Assembly: GCA_003233305.1 (NCBI GenBank)
Contig: QILI01000006.1
Span: 1 to 64,000, forward strand
Length of the DNA stretch: 64,000 nucleotides
Direction of reading: 5' to 3'
Source of the DNA: Mizugakiibacter sp.
GTDB taxonomy: Bacteria; Pseudomonadota; Gammaproteobacteria; Xanthomonadales; Rhodanobacteraceae
The notes beneath the pieces are model-generated. The model made no database searches, was not told where the DNA came from, and saw nothing but the letters and a program-made list of their open reading frames with translations. The first letter of the stretch is position 1, and the number at the start of each line of letters is the position of its first letter. Positions 62,692 through 64,000 of this stretch are shown here, piece by piece. Position numbers and translations under genes: made by a program.

Positions 62692-63561
62692 TCATTCCAG
62701 CTCGCGGTGAAAACAGAGAACTTGTGGATACAACGGTCGAAAGTGTTCAGCAAGTCTTTCGACCAGATAGACCGAACGATGACGCCCACCCGTACAACCG
62801 ATACTGACCGTGACATAGCTGCGATCAGCATGGACAAAGTGTGGCAGCCAAGTCTCCAGAAGTGTGCGTAAATCATCGAGGTAGCGTCCAGCCAGGGGTT
62901 GGGACTGTAGATAGGTACGTACCGCGTGGTCCTTGCCAGATAACGGGCGCAGAGCGGGGTCCCAGTGTGGGTTGGGTAGACACCGGGCGTCAAAGACGAA
63001 GTCGGCATCCGCTGGCAACCCCCTACGGAAAGCGAATGATTCAAACATCAGCGTCAGTCCTTCACCACGGATGCCATATTCGGTAGCGATCCACCCACGC
63101 AGCTGATGTACGTTCATCGTGCTGGTATCGAGTTGGCGATCGGCAATGTTGCTGAGCGGTTTGAGCAAGGTACGTTCGTGGGCGATGGCCCCGGACAGGG
63201 ACAGGCCAAGAATGGATAATGGATGGCGCCGCCGGGTATCCGAGTAACGTTTCAGCAGTACTTCGTCACAGGCACCCAGGAAAATCAATTCAGCAGGGGT
63301 CCCCGCACCAGCCAGGGCGGCCAGTATCCCGGGGATACGCTCCATCTCGCCACCACGGTTGCGGATATCCACACCCAGGGCGATACGCCGTGGTCCTTGG
63401 GGGTCCCCAGTGAGGGTCTGGACCAGTGCCGGCATCAGTTCTGCAGGGAGGTTGTCTACGCAGTAATAGCCCAGATCCTCGAAGGTTCGCAGGGCAATCG
63501 TTTTACCGCCGCCGGACAGTCCTGACAACACGACCAGATGAGTGGATTCAGTACCTTTCAT
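62692..63561 (-). CDS. rapZ: RNase adapter protein RapZ
   Basis: LVVLSGLSGGGKTIALRTFEDLGYYCVDNLPAEL, SFAFRRGLPADADFVFDARCLPNPHWDPALRPLSGKD, IGCTGGRHRSVYLVERLAEHF. Confidence 0.97.
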   Translation of the reverse strand: MKGTESTHLVVLSGLSGGGKTIALRTFEDLGYYCVDNLPAELMPALVQTLTGDPQGPRRIALGVDIRNRGGEMERIPGILAALAGAGTPAELIFLGACDEVLLKRYSDTRRRHPLSILGLSLSGAIAHERTLLKPLSNIADRQLDTSTMNVHQLRGWIATEYGIRGEGLTLMFESFAFRRGLPADADFVFDARCLPNPHWDPALRPLSGKDHAVRTYLQSQPLAGRYLDDLRTLLETWLPHFVHADRSYVTVSIGCTGGRHRSVYLVERLAEHFRPLYPQVLCFHRELE

Positions 63562-63565
63562 TGCT

Positions 63566-64000
63566 TCACCATGGGGGTAGTTTTTGCAGTTGATGGGCCT
63601 GTCTGTCCATGAACGCCTGTGCTGGATCGATACCCTTGCTCTTCAATATGTGACTGCGTACGGCCGCCTCGGCCAATACCGCAAGATTACGCCCCGGGGC
63701 GACTGGAATGGTGATAACCGGCATTGCTACATCCAGGACGGTGCGATATCCGGTGATGCCGGTCAAGCGCAGCAGGCCATCCTTATCGGAGATCGCCTCC
63801 AGCGGTTTCAAATCGAGTATTAGACGCAGGTATTTGGAATCTTTTACTGCCGTATGATCAAACATTTCACGAACATTGAGTACCCCCAAACCACGTACTT
63901 CAAGCAGATCGCGTAACAGCTCGGGACAGGTACCGTCCACGATATCCGGTGCGACCAGGGTGAATTCGGGGGCATCGTCGGCAACTAACCGATGGCCACG
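63566..64000 (-). CDS. hprK: HPr kinase/phosphorylase, C-terminal part (runs off window end)
   Basis: [66 protein letters not shown]...; frame remains open to 64000. Confidence 0.95.
   Translation of the reverse strand, partial: RGHRLVADDAPEFTLVAPDIVDGTCPELLRDLLEVRGLGVLNVREMFDHTAVKDSKYLRLILDLKPLEAISDKDGLLRLTGITGYRTVLDVAMPVITIPVAPGRNLAVLAEAAVRSHILKSKGIDPAQAFMDRQAHQLQKLPPW

Overview
The window is a gammaproteobacterial-type chromosome segment, mostly housekeeping genes, with one unusual accessory stretch from about 31.8 to 56.3 kb. From left to right it contains: glmS and a sugar-nucleotide epimerase; a small heavy-metal-binding protein, an EamA transporter, cfa and an IS200 relic; thrS-infC-rpmI-rplT-pheS-pheT-ihfA-merR and tRNA-Pro(GGG); proline iminopeptidase; a class-III aminotransferase divergent from an ABC exporter with a DesK/DesR-like two-component system; queA-tgt-yajC-secD-secF; murU-amgK; ribH-nusB-thiL-pgpA; a glutamate decarboxylase locus with two APC antiporters; murD2-murL and a fused lysC-lysA; a polyhydroxyalkanoate/acetate gene group (PhaC-like hydrolase, ackA, MaoC-Pta fusion, phasin, USP, phaB, fabI-like); a small Cys4 protein; a P-type H+-ATPase; a Crp/Fnr regulator; yeiH/LysR; and mgtE-ptsI-ptsH-EIIA-rapZ-hprK. 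The most interesting hypothesis is that the PHA-like group encodes a redox sink from (R)-3-hydroxyacyl-CoA via enoyl and acyl thioesters to acyl phosphate and acid. Two FNR-like boxes (TTGACATATATCAA and TTGACTTGGATCAA) lie in the group, and a Crp/Fnr gene lies just downstream. Other items are degenerate interspersed repeats in the spacers of the accessory region, an AUC start for infC, perfect inverted repeats flanking tRNA-Pro and upstream of pheS, and a palindromic -10 motif in a divergent spacer. All calls come from reading the sequence and translations; no searches were run.
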